Source: Caenorhabditis elegans (Eukaryota > Nematoda > Chromadorea > Rhabditida > Rhabditidae). From it: a stretch of 64,000 bases of DNA. The notes beneath the pieces are model-generated. The model had not been told where the DNA came from and did not search any database. It saw only the letters and a program-made list of their open reading frames with translations. Shown in pieces: positions 43,522-54,947 of this stretch. Location: NCBI RefSeq assembly GCF_000002985.6, contig NC_003284.9, forward strand, positions 1,612,001 through 1,676,000, given 5' to 3'. The position numbers and the translations under genes were made by a program. Positions within the stretch are counted from its first letter, which is position 1. Each line of letters opens with the position of its first letter.

Positions 43522-44936
43522 ATGACATCTCAATATTCGAACTACAGTTGTCCGCTCAACAACATCCAAGTCAATGTGATCGGAAGTTCCAGAACTTCAG
43601 ATGATCATTTCCTAGAACAAATGTTGACAAAAAGGAAGAAGACTAATATTTCTCAAGATCTTCACTACACACTTCTAGGACTCAATCCACGCGATCTTTA
43701 TCAAATTAGTATCAAATTGGCTCGGATTGATGAGAAAAAGTACAAGTTCAATGGAAATTTCAATGGAGGCGACTATTATCCACATAAAAACTCTGAAATT
43801 CCAATGGAGGACACGGAAGAAATTGTGCATTTGGATGGTTATCAAACAGGAGCTAGATGGATGAAAACTGGAGTTTATTTTCCAAAAATTGGAATTTCCA
43901 AGGAGCAGCCTGACAAAGAAAGATGTCTTCTTTTGGAGTCCCTACATGCATACGTCCCAGTTCTGAGATTCACAACATCTAGCGGGATTTCTCTGGAAGT
44001 AACCGTTTGGAGCCAGAAATTTGTTACGACTATGGTAAGTAATTCAATAAAACATAACGTTTTCCTTCCGGGGACATAACTCAAATTTAAAAAAAAAATG
44101 AGATAAATTAAAGAATTTTTCAGACCTCAAGTAACCGTTCAGTGAAGAGAAGGGAAAAGAGGAAGTTGGAAGAAACTACTGGACCGTCCGCAAAAAAGAC
44201 TCCCGAAGTCATTGAATTTACGCAAGAAGCTGTTGTTCCAGAAGTATACAATGCTCAACAGGTTTATCAAATGCAGAACGATACGATGATCAGTTCCGAC
44301 TCCAAGTTCTGCAGTCCATTGGCATTCCAACAAGATTTTACCGAAGAGTTTGGCACAATTTCTCAATTGGACGCTTATGTTAATGTCAATGTGCAAAGCT
44401 GCAGTTCAAGCAGTCTTAGTAGTCCAGCAGCATTGCAACAAGACTCTACTGTGAGTTCTGACAATGATTTTGATGATAAGAACAGTGAAGAATTCGACGC
44501 TGTTTTTGAATACATCGATCAACAGTTTTCAAACCACGATCAAAATCCAATGGATCAGCAATCAAAATCAATTGATTTAAATCAAACAACATGGACTTCC
44601 CAATCAATCAATAATCAAAGCTACCTGTCCACCGCAAGTAGTCCTGCTGCATTGAATCAGGATTCTTTTGCTTCTGAGAAATCAAGCATTGTCCGTGATA
44701 AGAAGAACGATGAAAATTGTCTGGACGAATTCGACAGAGTTTTCAATGAGCTTGATCAACAATTTACACCGACAGAAAATCAACTTCAAGATCTCTCCAA
44801 TTGCACCACATGGAATCAGGAACCAATCAATAATTCAATTCAATCAAATCAGCTTAACAATAACATTGCTCCAGCTCTTGAAGAAAACGTGGAGGATGAC
44901 AACGCTATCTTTGAGCATTTTTTCATTTGCAACTGA
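43522..44936 (+). CDS. tbx-39/tbx-40: T-box transcription factor, tbx-39/tbx-40-like, copy 1
   Basis: Two exons, 43522-44034 and 44124-44936, give 441 aa. Exon 1 is a divergent T-box DNA-binding domain (about residues 10-171): VNVIG..., LYQISIKLARIDEKKYKFNG, the hallmark TGARWMKTGVYFPKIGISKE, and LLLESLHAYVPVLRFTT. Exon 2 opens with a basic, nuclear-localisation-like SVKRREKRKLEE, then a Ser/Gln/Asp-rich disordered region with an internal duplication (SSPAALxQDSxxS twice; EFDAVFEYIDQQF and EFDRVFNELDQQF), which may be an activation domain. T-box proteins bind AGGTGTGA-type sites. It resembles the nearly identical C. elegans tbx-39 and tbx-40; which one is not resolved. The acidic ending (EENVEDDNAIFEHFFICN) looks ancestral compared with copy 2. 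Confidence 0.88.
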
Positions 44937-45394
44937 TTATTCCAATTCACAGTATTATTATTATTTATTTGATTTTGATAACTTGCCTATTTTGTTTTTA
45001 TTTCAAATATTCAGGATTTTATTCTCATTTCCCATTGTTGAAACTCACTAATTTTTGACTGTATTTCGTGTTGTATTATCTTTTCAATAAAACGTGAAAC
45101 GTCTATTTATCTTAACGAAACCAAAATAAATAGTGCCTGCTAGCCTAGCATTTGCAGATCACAACTTTATCTATGGTTCACTGTGAGTATACCTGGTAGT
45201 ATCGAAGATTTTTAATAAAATCAATTAAATAAGCCGAATCTGCTCATACGCAGCTAATAAGCAAATTCCGATTAAAACAGTTTGCTGCAAAATGTAGCGC
45301 GCACGCATATACACACACGATTCTTTTTGTGCAGTTTAGCTGCAGCTTCTCCGGCAATCGATTTTATATATTCCATTAGTAACTCATACTATCG
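44937..45394. other. Region downstream of T-box copy 1
   Basis: AT-rich 3' flank with AATAAA at about 45086. No other gene is supported. Confidence 0.5.
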
Positions 45395-45550
45395 GGGGGT
45401 GCATGGCTCAGTGCCTATGCGCGCTGCTTGCAATCACAAGGTCACAAGTTCGACCCCCACCCCCTAGGTCCTTCCAGCCTTAAATGGGAATTCAGTGTTC
45501 GTTCCACTGTCTTAGAATAATCATGAAAGAGTACTCCTAGAACAAAAAAA
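45395..45550 (+). repeat. tRNA-Ala-derived SINE-like element, family 1, copy 2
   Basis: Same head (45395-45464, acceptor GGGGGTG / CACCCCC), body and A-rich tail as copy 1, with a different end before the tail (GAGTACTCCTAGAAC). The downstream module with GGTTATCGACCACAGTCTTTC also follows. Confidence 0.75.
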
Positions 45551-45668
45551 CCTGGCAATATTTGAATGGCTATATTTCGGTATGAAGACATGATTTCAGT
45601 CTGGAAAGTTTATGGTCAGAGGTTATCGACCACAGTCTTTCAGATTTTTATATTTTTAGGCCATATTC

Positions 45669-45802
45669 ACACAAGTTCGACCCCCACCCCCTAGGTCCTT
45701 CCAGCCTTAAATGGGAGTTCAGTGTTCGTTCCACTGTCTTATCACAAGAATTAATTATTCCAGGCAAGACCTGTAGCAAAAAAAAAAACCAAAAAAAAAA
45801 AA
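45669..45802 (+). repeat. Family 1 SINE-like element, 5'-truncated copy 3
   Basis: Starts inside the head at CACAAGTTCGACCCCC, then has the same body and an A-rich tail after GACCTGTAGC. 5' truncation is expected for LINE-mobilised sequences. It is followed by another copy of the GGTTATCGAC...CTTTCAG module. Confidence 0.72.
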
Positions 45803-46551
45803 TTTTGCCACGTGGGCCCACCTGCCAATTTTTAAATTGTTACATTTTGGTATGGAGATATGATTCAGTTCTGAAAGCTTATGGGCAGAGGTTATCGACT
45901 GTAGTCTTTCAGATTTTTATGTTTCCAAATCAATTTTTGTTCTAGGTTAATTATATACTCTATTAAAAATCTCATAAAATGAGGTATTTTGTCAAAATTA
46001 TCAAAACTTCGAGGGAGCGCTATAGAAGTTGCACGGTCGTTTTTGAGACTTTTTAACCTAATTTCCATAGTTTTTGTATTTTTTTGCTATGAAAGTGTTG
46101 GAGAGTGGGCTCTTTTTGACATTTGGAACTGAAAAAAACCTCAAAAAAAACTATTGGAAATTAGTGAAACTCGAAAAAAGATGTATAATGATCCAAAACG
46201 ACAGATTATCATTATAAGACATTACAATATGTTTTTTAGCGTTTTATTATAATATTCGGTCATTTTAGCACCATTAAAATAGTTTTGAACACTTTCCCTA
46301 CTGGTACCACTACATCTTTAATCATGTACAGCCTTTTTTCCGATAAAGTCATTTTTCTAAATTTTGAAAAGACTTTGAACCTTCTATAACTGTTTAGAGC
46401 GGATCGAAAAGTTTTACAAGATTCATGTTTGTTAAAATTTGTTAAATAGGAATGCAAGACAATTACGGAAAGTGAAATAAAAATTGTATTACATAAGTAT
46501 AAAAAGGCATAAATGAAATTTGACACAAAAAAAACCACGCAGGACCTAATA
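45803..46551. other. Repeat-rich region before the membrane-protein gene 3' end
   Basis: It contains the third GGCAGAGGTTATCGAC module (about 45885-45915), a CGCTATAGAAGTTGCACGGT piece related to 34967/35138, and a CACTACATCTTTAAT end resembling foldback termini. No gene is supported. Confidence 0.5.
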
Positions 46552-46990
46552 TCACACAATGACAATGTCATCGATTGCAGGCATTCTCTTGTAGGTTTCT
46601 TCGTCGGGTTTGTACGCTCCTTTTCCGAAAATGGCTGTTGGAAGAATTTTCGGAGCTTTTGAGCATCTCAGAAAACAACACAGGACTGACAGGCACATCA
46701 TGAATAAGACGAAAGACGTGATGCCGGCAAGAAGCCTAAACATTGCGTCTTCTCTTTCATAGTTGCTCAGAGTAAAAATGAACAGACCGTCCGCTTTTGT
46801 GGTTGAGTTAAGGAACATGTCGAAGCTGAAAAAGATTTTAGGGTTTTAAGTCATAGTTCAAATCTGAATTCTAACAGAACTAGTAAGTCTAAATGAAGGT
46901 ACAAGTTAGATTGCCAGTACATTAAACCTGATTCATGTGAATTCGAAGGTCGAGTAAAATCAATTTGAATTTTTTTCAATTCAATTGACA

Positions 46991-46995
46991 GAAAA
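46991..46995. repeat. Target-site duplication, left (GAAAA)
   Basis: GAAAA directly before the left LTR; the same 5 bp directly follow the right LTR at 58408-58412. A 5-bp duplication fits BEL/Pao integration. Confidence 0.85.
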
Positions 46996-47815
46996 TGTGG
47001 AGGCCGTGTAGGATGTATGTAGTCGGTGTCGATCACGTCTCCAGTACCTCGCCCTCTCTCCCCGTGTGTCCCGGTAAACCATCTGAATTATGTGTAAGAA
47101 CGGAATAAGACGAACAAGTGATTACTCAAAAACCTATTTATTATACAACCGCGCCCGTGTGGGTCACGCAGGACTCTAAATAGGATAAAACAAGTAAAAG
47201 GAGGGAAATACATTAAAGAACAATAGAAGATGGTATTAAAGTTCCTTGGTGTTGGTGTAAAAACCCTCTCAATCAATACGAAGGTAATAGTGGGTCAATT
47301 AAGGAAGATATAATTCAAATAGGGTTTAAGATATAATTCTAACGTAGTGGGTATCGCTACACGCTGGGAAAATGAAGCATGTGGATATAGATGGTGTGAT
47401 ATGTTGTGGATGTTGGTATTGATAGAGATTAGAAGTATTTTGATAATAATTACGGCATCAACAACATATCATCAGCATCGTATTTCACCAATTCGTAGAC
47501 AAACAAGTTGTTAACTCGCGGGTGGCGGTGGAATTGGCACGGCGCCAAGTAGTTAGAGACGCAGTGGGTCTCGCCGCGAAGGCGCTACCGTAGGCTGGTG
47601 GCGCGCGATTTGAATACGAATATTTATGAGGTGATTGATATCTCAGCGAATACTGAACGGATTTGAATGGAACAAAATGTAATAAAGAGATAATAATTGT
47701 ACGACACAACAGTACGAATATTGGTTAAGAATAGTGGGCTTTTCAATGGGAAACCGATATTAGAGTACTGTAAAAGGTTGTCGGGATAGCTCCGTAAGGG
47801 GCAGAATCGACAACA
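46996..47815 (-). repeat. 3' LTR of the BEL-type element
   Basis: 820 bp, nearly identical to 57588-58407. Differences seen are near 47743 and 47752 (CTTTTCAATGGG versus CTATTCAATAGG). The purine-rich sequence adjoining it inside (AATGGGAG on the minus strand) is the likely polypurine tract. Confidence 0.93.
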
Positions 47816-48964
47816 CTCCCATTGGGGGGGTCCAGACGAATTTGGGTGATCTTTAGGAACACAAAGAGTCTCAGCTTCTTTCCTTGCACAATTATTATCT
47901 GAAAGTTCTTGAGTCAAGTGGTGACTTCTGTGTGAACAATCATTAGATAGATGGTGTACATAGTTATTTTCAGCCCTTTTTTGACTTTTGTACTCTGCGT
48001 AACAATTGTCGATTTCTGTCTGATTCTGGAACTTATTGGTATCTCTGGTTACATTGTGATTTCTAGACAAACTCTTGCTTTTAGCGTCGTTAGAATTTTT
48101 GGCTACGTGAGCCTCTTTTTTTGAGATTATTGGAGCAATTTTGCTCGGAAGTTGAAATAGAGCGAGTGTTGGTGGTAATGGGGGTGGAGAGGACTTATAG
48201 TCCAGGTCGTCTTCTTCTTCGGTGGGTGGCGTCGGTGCGGAGGTGTCCAAGTGGTTGTCCTTGTCCATGTGGTGTTCTTCGAGTGGGATGAGTAGATCAG
48301 TCCCTCTCACCTTCACCATTTCCGACCATTTTTCACTCGTGCTCTTTGGCAAAATAATTTTGGTAATTTTTCCAAGCTTGCTTACAAAGTCATTGATTTT
48401 ATCGCTTGGTTGCATTTTTGCGGAAATTTGAAATATAGTTTTAATAGTTGACATTGATTTTCGTATTGAATGGGAAGTGATGGTATTACAGTAACCGATG
48501 ATGGCAATTAGCGTTATTTTCAGAACTTTTAAACCGATTCGTTGTGCTGATCCATGATTGATAGTGGATAGATTGGAAACGGAATTAATGTGGTTTATGA
48601 ACACTTTGGTTTTGGTACTGTAATTATCACGTTGACAACTTTGATCATAATGAATAGTATTGATGACGTTGGTATTTTGGTGACTTTGAGATGTATTGAT
48701 ATTATAAGATTTAGAACAAACAATTTGGTTAATAGAACGAATTGAGACAATTTCTGCTGGCAAGACAGTGGGTGGTACGCGAATCTTAATTTTTGATCCC
48801 GTACCTGCCCTGGAAAAAGAGTTATTGGGAGGAAGTGCCTTGCATGCGAGGTTGTTGACGTCGCTGCTCACGAAAAAACTGATTGATTGGTGGTTTGTTC
48901 CACACGATGGCACTGTTTGGGCAATTCTCCACTTTTCGATAGTACTCCTTTCGGGGGCACCCAC
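47816..48964 (-). CDS. Second open frame of the LTR element, overlapping the gag end
   Basis: The frame runs 48964-47624 (446 codons), overlaps the end of gag by 143 nt in the +1 register and continues about 190 nt into the 3' LTR. It begins inside gag, so the first residues are not a true start. A CTCTTTTTCCAG at about 48800-48812 could be a splice acceptor feeding this frame. Content is polar (TPPTEEEDDLDYK, PPPLPPTLALFQLP) with no recognisable enzyme motif. It could be a remnant of a deleted pol or an accessory product; it may not be translated. Confidence 0.35.
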
Positions 48965-50891
48965 CTGAATGGTGTGCTCCAGCGCAATATGTGCATTTTC
49001 GGTTGCTTTTACATTGTTGTGTATGATGGTTTCTCACCAAACAGATTGCACATAGATTTTTGTCTCTGATGGCTTGTCTGAATTGTTTGCTGGTAAATTC
49101 GCATCTCATCGGCTTATGTGGTCCTGAACAAGCAATGCAAAGAACGCCTTTTTCAGGTTGGTTGTATGGGAACGTGTGCTGTAGGAATTGGAAATCTGGA
49201 TTTCCCGCTCCTGGCATATACCAGCCTTCCACCATTTCTCCTGTTTCAGGGATTCTGAATTTTTCCGGAAATCTGGTAGATGTAGCGATCGAATGTTTAA
49301 TCTCGAATTTTTTGTCATAACTTGAAGGATTGTAATACTCTGATTCATATTGATCATTGTTGGGGCTGTGGTGAATAGTAGTGACTGCTCTTCGATCGAG
49401 TTTTGTTCTCGCTTTGATGGTATCGATACAATCGGCTACCATGTCATGAACTTCTTTCCACGTCAATTTTTCGAGACCTTTCTTTGTGGTTTTCGAAAGT
49501 TCATTTTTGATTGATGGCGAGAGTTTGTAGAGAAATGGAACGATGGTTCTTTCATCGTCCACGTTCATGTTTTTCATTTTCAGCTGTCTGACTATAATTC
49601 TGTGCTTTGACAGGTCTTTGATCATTTCCTCCCAGTCATACTGATCGAATGGAAGTTTCAGGAGTGTTTCATGCAGATCGAATCTGTCTTCTTCTCTGCC
49701 AAAGACTATTTCCAGTTCTTTGAGAGATTGGTTAACAGCTTCAGAGAAATTTTCACTTTTCTGTATGAACTCGCTGGCTGGACTAAGAACATGCTGTTTG
49801 AGTAATAGGTATTTTGTCTGACTGCTGAAGTTTCTGTTATTGAGAACATTCTCTTTGAAATTTTCGTGGAAGAATTCGAAATTTTCGTTTTCTTCTCCAC
49901 TGAATTGAATGAGCAATTTATAGACGTTTTTGATATCTGGTTGGATAAATTCTGTTGATTGGTTGTCAGTAGCTCTAGAGTGTTGAGCTTTCTGATTTTC
50001 GCGATTATATAACTCTTTCATGAGTGCGGTATGAGTTTCGTTGTTTGTATCAATTAATGTTGACATTCCAAGAACTAGTTTTTTAATAGCTTCGAGGGTT
50101 TTCTCCTGATCGTCTCTTCCACTTTGAATAATCGATCTTTTCTCAGTTTCGGAGAGATCTTTGGAGACTTTCTCGTTGGCTTTCGATGCTTGTTCAGCTT
50201 TCTTCAAATTCTCATCTTTGAGAGCGAGCTCGGCTTTGAGCTTTTCGACCTCGGCTCTAAGATCGTTCTCGAGATTCGGGATTTCGTTGGTATTATAAAT
50301 CGAAAAAGTTGCAGAATGATAGTTGCTGCTATTTCTCAAACTTTGATCTCGATTTACCTCGAGATCATCGTCCTCAATTTCAGTCAAGACTACGTCTTCG
50401 TCAGGCGGACTGATGATGTAGTTATGAGAGGCCAGCTCCGTTTTGAACATTTCGACGTCTTTTTTGATATTCATCAAGGTCTGATCGACATCAAGACGTT
50501 CGATTTCTTTTTCAGCTTCAGCCTTCATCTCATTCATTTGAGGATGGTTGATGAACTTAGGTAAGTTGAATCGATTTTCGATGTAGCTCGGAACTTTTCC
50601 GATTTTTTGCTCGAGATTCGAGAGTTTGATGATTAGCTGATCGATGTTGATCAGATCGGTTTGTAAGAGTGGGTTGGCAGTATCATCAATTTTATTGAAG
50701 AGATCATTCGATGTTTTGAATAATTTTTCTTTGAGATTGATGATTTTGGTAATCATGGCACGGATTGGCCGGGTGGCCGAATTACGGACCGGTGGTATTG
50801 GATGCGGTGGTATTGGATGCGGTGGTGTCTCATCAGAGACGTTGTTTCGAGTTGGACTCGAAGGTCTTGATTTCGATTTTTCTTCCGACAT
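48822..50891 (-). CDS. Gag polyprotein of the BEL-type LTR element
   Basis: 689 aa from the ATG at 50891 (MSEEKSKSRPSSPTR) to 48822. The N-terminus is Pro-rich, followed by long coiled-coil-like charged segments (about residues 70-310), a capsid-like region, and a C-terminal cluster of Cys/His knuckles at about 585-650: CIACSGPHKPMRCEF, CAICLVRNHHTQQC and CTYCAGAHHSGGC. That arrangement is the signature of BEL/Pao Gag. The frame is uninterrupted, matching the young age suggested by the LTRs. Gag packages element RNA into particles in the cytoplasm. Confidence 0.85.
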   Translation of the reverse strand: MSEEKSKSRPSSPTRNNVSDETPPHPIPPHPIPPVRNSATRPIRAMITKIINLKEKLFKTSNDLFNKIDDTANPLLQTDLINIDQLIIKLSNLEQKIGKVPSYIENRFNLPKFINHPQMNEMKAEAEKEIERLDVDQTLMNIKKDVEMFKTELASHNYIISPPDEDVVLTEIEDDDLEVNRDQSLRNSSNYHSATFSIYNTNEIPNLENDLRAEVEKLKAELALKDENLKKAEQASKANEKVSKDLSETEKRSIIQSGRDDQEKTLEAIKKLVLGMSTLIDTNNETHTALMKELYNRENQKAQHSRATDNQSTEFIQPDIKNVYKLLIQFSGEENENFEFFHENFKENVLNNRNFSSQTKYLLLKQHVLSPASEFIQKSENFSEAVNQSLKELEIVFGREEDRFDLHETLLKLPFDQYDWEEMIKDLSKHRIIVRQLKMKNMNVDDERTIVPFLYKLSPSIKNELSKTTKKGLEKLTWKEVHDMVADCIDTIKARTKLDRRAVTTIHHSPNNDQYESEYYNPSSYDKKFEIKHSIATSTRFPEKFRIPETGEMVEGWYMPGAGNPDFQFLQHTFPYNQPEKGVLCIACSGPHKPMRCEFTSKQFRQAIRDKNLCAICLVRNHHTQQCKSNRKCTYCAGAHHSGGCPRKEYYRKVENCPNSAIVWNKPPINQFFREQRRQQPRMQGTSSQ

Positions 50892-51538
50892 TGTCAGAAG
50901 ATTCAATTAAGATGGTTGTTGTAGTACCCTGCAGAACATATAATTAAGAAATTTATCAATTAGGATAGAATAGGGATGGTATAATCCACGATTCATTGTT
51001 CGTTGGTATTCTAAACAAGGTAAACGAGTTGTTGGAATTGTTGAGATTGTTCTTGGTTTTGATGAGGAATTTGTCTTCTCACTGATGTATTGTCATATAA
51101 TTGCTTTGTTGATTTGGTTAAGGTTTTTACTGAAATTATCAGCGTAGTCTCACAGATGATTTGATCTTATTAATCACCTGATTATTTTTTCTTCCATGTG
51201 ATACTCTTTCGCTTATTTGTCAAGCTCCCTTGACTCGTAATATTTTTGTGTTCAGACTATGTCTCACATTCTGGGGGAATTATTCTATAATAACCAAGGG
51301 ATCGGAGGATTTGACTCGTCCAGATGTGCTCGTTTGAAGCTCGATCTGATCAGCCCGGCTGGAACCCAGCAGAAACATGAAAAAATGTCTTTCCACATTT
51401 CGATTCGTATCACTTCACCAAATATGGATGTTTGTATGTATGTAAATAGATTCGTTCTTGTTACACTGCACTTTATCTCTTGGTACTTGATGGTATTGAA
51501 CTGATCTGAGTATCTGATCACTCCAAGCCTTGAAAGGT

Positions 51539-51620
51539 GACCCAACTTGTGGTGCGCTTTTTCAGCGCAGGCTCAAATTGACTTTAAGGTGGGCTTTTTC
51601 AGCCCAGGCTCAAGCTGTCA
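51539..51620 (-). ncRNA. Structured repeat with two hairpins, copy 1 (LTR element)
   Basis: Contains GCGC-TTTTTCA-GCGC (51554-51568) and GGGC-TTTTTCA-GCCC (51591-51605), two stem-loops with the same loop but different paired stems, each followed by AGGCTCAA. The 80-bp block is repeated at 51981-52063. It lies 650-1,200 nt upstream of gag. A packaging or dimerisation signal is a possibility. Confidence 0.5.
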
Positions 51621-51980
51621 GCTTCTAGACCTTAATCAGAGATCAATTGATACCTTTTGATATCAGTGCCAGTTCTTGATCAGTAAACTGTTGTGTATTT
51701 TACACGTGCATAAACTTCACCTTCCGTGGCTTAGCTTTTTACGCACAGCTGCCACGCCAATATCTATGAACCGTTGCGAGCGGTTAATCATATATGTATT
51801 TTTGTACACATATAATCTTCGACTCAGGCTTGAATTACAGGGAGATCCTCAGGGATTTTTGTTATCCGGAGAATAAATAAACTCAGCCATAACTCATGGA
51901 GATTTCCTGATGTGAACATAGTTAAAAGGAACCCGACCTGATTAGGGATACCGATTTTGCTTATTCCCTTAGCAGAAACG

Positions 51981-52063
51981 TGACTCAATTTGTGGTGCAC
52001 TTTTTCAGCGCAGGCTCAAATTGACTTTAAGGTGGGCTTTTTCAGCCCAGGCTCAAGCTGTCA
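51981..52063 (-). ncRNA. Structured repeat with two hairpins, copy 2 (LTR element)
   Basis: Second copy of the 80-bp block. The first stem reads GCAC-TTTTTCA-GCGC, where a G-T pair replaces G-C on one strand; the second stem GGGC / GCCC is unchanged. The stem is thus largely conserved between copies. Confidence 0.5.
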
Positions 52064-52917
52064 TCGTCCCGGACATTCTCAAGTTTCGTTAAGACGTGTT
52101 CCGTGTTTCTCGTATTTACAAATATATTTGGAGACATTTCATTCCAAGATAAATATTTCCTCCAATGAGAGTATATTTCTGTATAATAGTTACTTTTCAA
52201 TTCGGTTATATAGCGAACATTGTATTTCTTACGATCATTATCTACAGAAGTGATTCATATTATATTCAGATTTTTCAGATTTAATTTTCACGTTGTCCCG
52301 CTTCGACGCAGTGGCTTTGCAAGAGTTCTCAACGAGTATTACTGTAATTTCCGTTTCAGATGGCTCCGCCCTGTTCTAACTTTGCAACGCTTCAATTTTA
52401 CTGAAATCTCTGACTTTTATATCACTAGTGTACTTTTACATTCAGTATTCAATGCTCAGCTATTTCTTTTTATATTCATATAGTAATGGTAATAATTTTC
52501 GACTTTCTTTGTAGATTAATCAATGTTTAATTCAATTCTTTCATGCTTCATCGATAATATCAACGATTCGTTTCTTTTTTCTGACGATTCTTTGAAATTA
52601 TTCAGTAGTTCACAACAGTACACGGTTTTTGATCGAATTCAAGTTTATTTTTAGAGCTTGAAGCCCGATAATTGTCCTATAGGACATACAAACTGTGTAT
52701 CAAGTGGGTGAAAAAATAATAATTTAATTCGTTGGTGATTCTCGATTTATGGCATCTATGGCTCCTCCTCTTTGTTGGTATTATTCAGATCCATCTGATC
52801 TTCCGGAGGTATCAGGACATCCTTCACATCAACTTCGTAGTGGTGTGGGTTTTCTTATGGAATCTGCTGAAATTTGATTGTTATTTCTTGCTTCATCCAT
52901 TTTTGAAAACTACTAAC

Positions 52918-53185
52918 CATTCGACTCCGTTGAATCGGGGCTATTATCTCTGGTTGATCTCGCTTTTGAGCTTCTTCGATGGTTATTTCTTGAGGTGTTT
53001 CGGCTCGTGGCTGAAATTTTGCCATTTTTTGATTGAATTTAATTGATTTTAATAGAAATTTATTTCACTTCGACTGAACTGGATGTACTTACGTTAGTTG
53101 GTATCTCCGTGAATGCTCCGTGAGCTGGCTTGGTACATCTCAATTTCGGTCGGTTTTTACTTTCGCTCGGTGGTTTTTCAGTGTT
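52918..53185 (-). other. Two candidate 93-nt phase-0 exons in the LTR element 5' region
   Basis: On the minus strand, 53185-53093 (NTEKPPSESKNRPKLRCTKP..., after TTTCAG, before GTAAGT) and 53010-52918 (PRAETPQEITIEEAQKRDQP..., after TTTCAG, before GTTAGT) are each exactly 31 codons, phase 0, and open, with an 82-nt intron between them. Neighbouring candidates (53231-53370; 52866 downwards) carry one stop each. The reading is basic and Pro-rich, unlike pol. Confidence 0.4.
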
Positions 53186-54029
53186 CTGAAATGAACAATT
53201 CAGATTTTGCAACTTATTTTATCATTTTTTACCTTTCATCTTGAATGCGAATTGCATTTCGTTGGTATTTGATTCGATTTTTTCGGAGTCGATCTCGTGG
53301 ATGATTCGGAGGTATTTAGAAGTTTGTTGCCAATGTTGTTCGAATTGTGCTCATGATTTTACATGTTTGGCTGAAAAATGAAAATATTTTCATTATTTTC
53401 GAATTTTTGGCACGTTTCAATGTTCATTATTAAGATTAGGATTTCAAGCGAAGAGAAAGCCGTTTTTGTACTTCGGAGTGACAAGTTTTTTGAAATTTTG
53501 TCCCTTTTCATTAACGATTTTCGATGATTGTAGAGTAGGGTGTCACTCTATTGATTCTATTTGAATATGTTCTGTTTGAATTGAATGTTTATACTGTTTT
53601 TACAGAATGGTTCTCATTATTAAGGAAAAAGATTATAAATTCTGCAAAAGTCATTCCAAATCGAGATTTCAATTTTTATATTTCGAATTTATGCGCATTA
53701 TTGCTCGCCGAACCAAATTCCAACTTCTCATCAAACGCCAATTCGATGATGAAGCCGAAAGCTGGATCTGTCAACTGAATTTGTATTCTGATTTTTCGCG
53801 GTCAACTGCCCTCAACTGTTAATAATTCAGAAAAATATAATGTTTTATTCAGTTTTCCAGATAAATTTTTCAGATTGGCGTCCTAATACTCGGTTTGCGA
53901 ATTATATTCACTCCTTCGAGCTAGTATTATATTCGGCTCAATTATTGAATAACTTTTTTGGAATTCATATTCCCGCGTGGACTAAACGCGTTTTATCTTA
54001 CTAACCTTGTGAATTATGCGTCAGTTCTC

Positions 54030-54095
54030 CCATTAGGGGGGGGGGGGGGGGGGGGTCATTTCTCATTTCCCGATGTACTCCCATTAGGGGGGGTC
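54030..54095. repeat. G-run with internal polypurine-tract-like copies
   Basis: CTCCCATTAGGGGGG (with a run of about 20 G) and a second CTCCCATTAGGGGGGGTCAT at 54076-54095 resemble the sequence next to the 3' LTR (CTCCCATTGGGGGGGTCC at 47816-47833). On the element's sense strand these read CCCCCC(T)AATGGGAG. They may be central polypurine tracts or traces of recombination. Confidence 0.5.
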
Positions 54096-54947
54096 ATTTC
54101 GATGGTTAAATGATTTTTATAAAGATGTGTGTGAAGCGTGATCCTAAAAATCTCATTCGGATGTTTCTAGGCGGCTTTTGGTTGGTATATCATATTAACT
54201 AACGCACGATTCACCTTCTTTGGTGTAATTGGGAAATCCCGCAATTCCTAGCTTTTGATAGGATGCTTGTTTGTAAACCTAATATTTATTAGGTGGGCCT
54301 GTGATTTTCCGACAGTTCGATTGACTGATCGGGGGCCTTTTCTGGATTACGTCAATGACGGGTTTTCCGGATTTCATTTGAATACAGCGGAATTTGAATT
54401 GATCGTTTCGGGATACACCGTTATTGACGAGGGATTTTCCCAATTCATATATCATGGCATCTTCTCCAGTTGATTAGTTCTGTCAGTTAGCTAATCAACC
54501 CGTATACAAACGATGGCTCGGACAGAATACAGAAATAGTAGAATGAAACGGCAGTAACGGGTTTCCCGCGCAATAGTGGTTCACGAATGATGGAAATCAT
54601 TTTTGATGATGGAAATCATCTTTGTACGAATGATGGAAATCATTTTTGTAGTTATATTTCTTCGCTTTGCGGGGGTATTCTTAACTATTTTGAGCCTATA
54701 CGTGGGTAAAGATACTCATTATCGCAATTATATCGAAAATTATTTCATTTGAATTTTTTATAGAATTTTGAACGGTTTCTCTCAACTCTCAACCTCATTT
54801 CAGAATAACTTCGAACACTGAATCGTGAATTAAAGACAGAGGGGTGAATGTGTTACGATAGTCGGTATGAGATATGTTACTCCATCTGATAATCAATAAT
54901 TCATTCAAAGGCTATTCGTTTGTCAATAATTATTTATTAAAATTCAA

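Larger units (their letters stand above)
42438..44851 (+). repeat. Left arm of a large inverted duplication (contains T-box copy 1)
   Basis: This arm matches 60829-63390 in reverse orientation: SINE-like copy, shared upstream region with the 30-bp motif, T-box exon 1, intron and most of exon 2. Homology stops within the coding sequence at about 44851 (CAATCAAATCA, then different). The left arm carries about 250 bp extra between 42640 and 42890. Confidence 0.88.

Noticed and set aside
46260-46571. 103-codon minus-strand frame overlapping the last exon of the membrane-protein gene
   Set aside because: It lies mostly in the 3' flank, in another frame, with no splice or start support.
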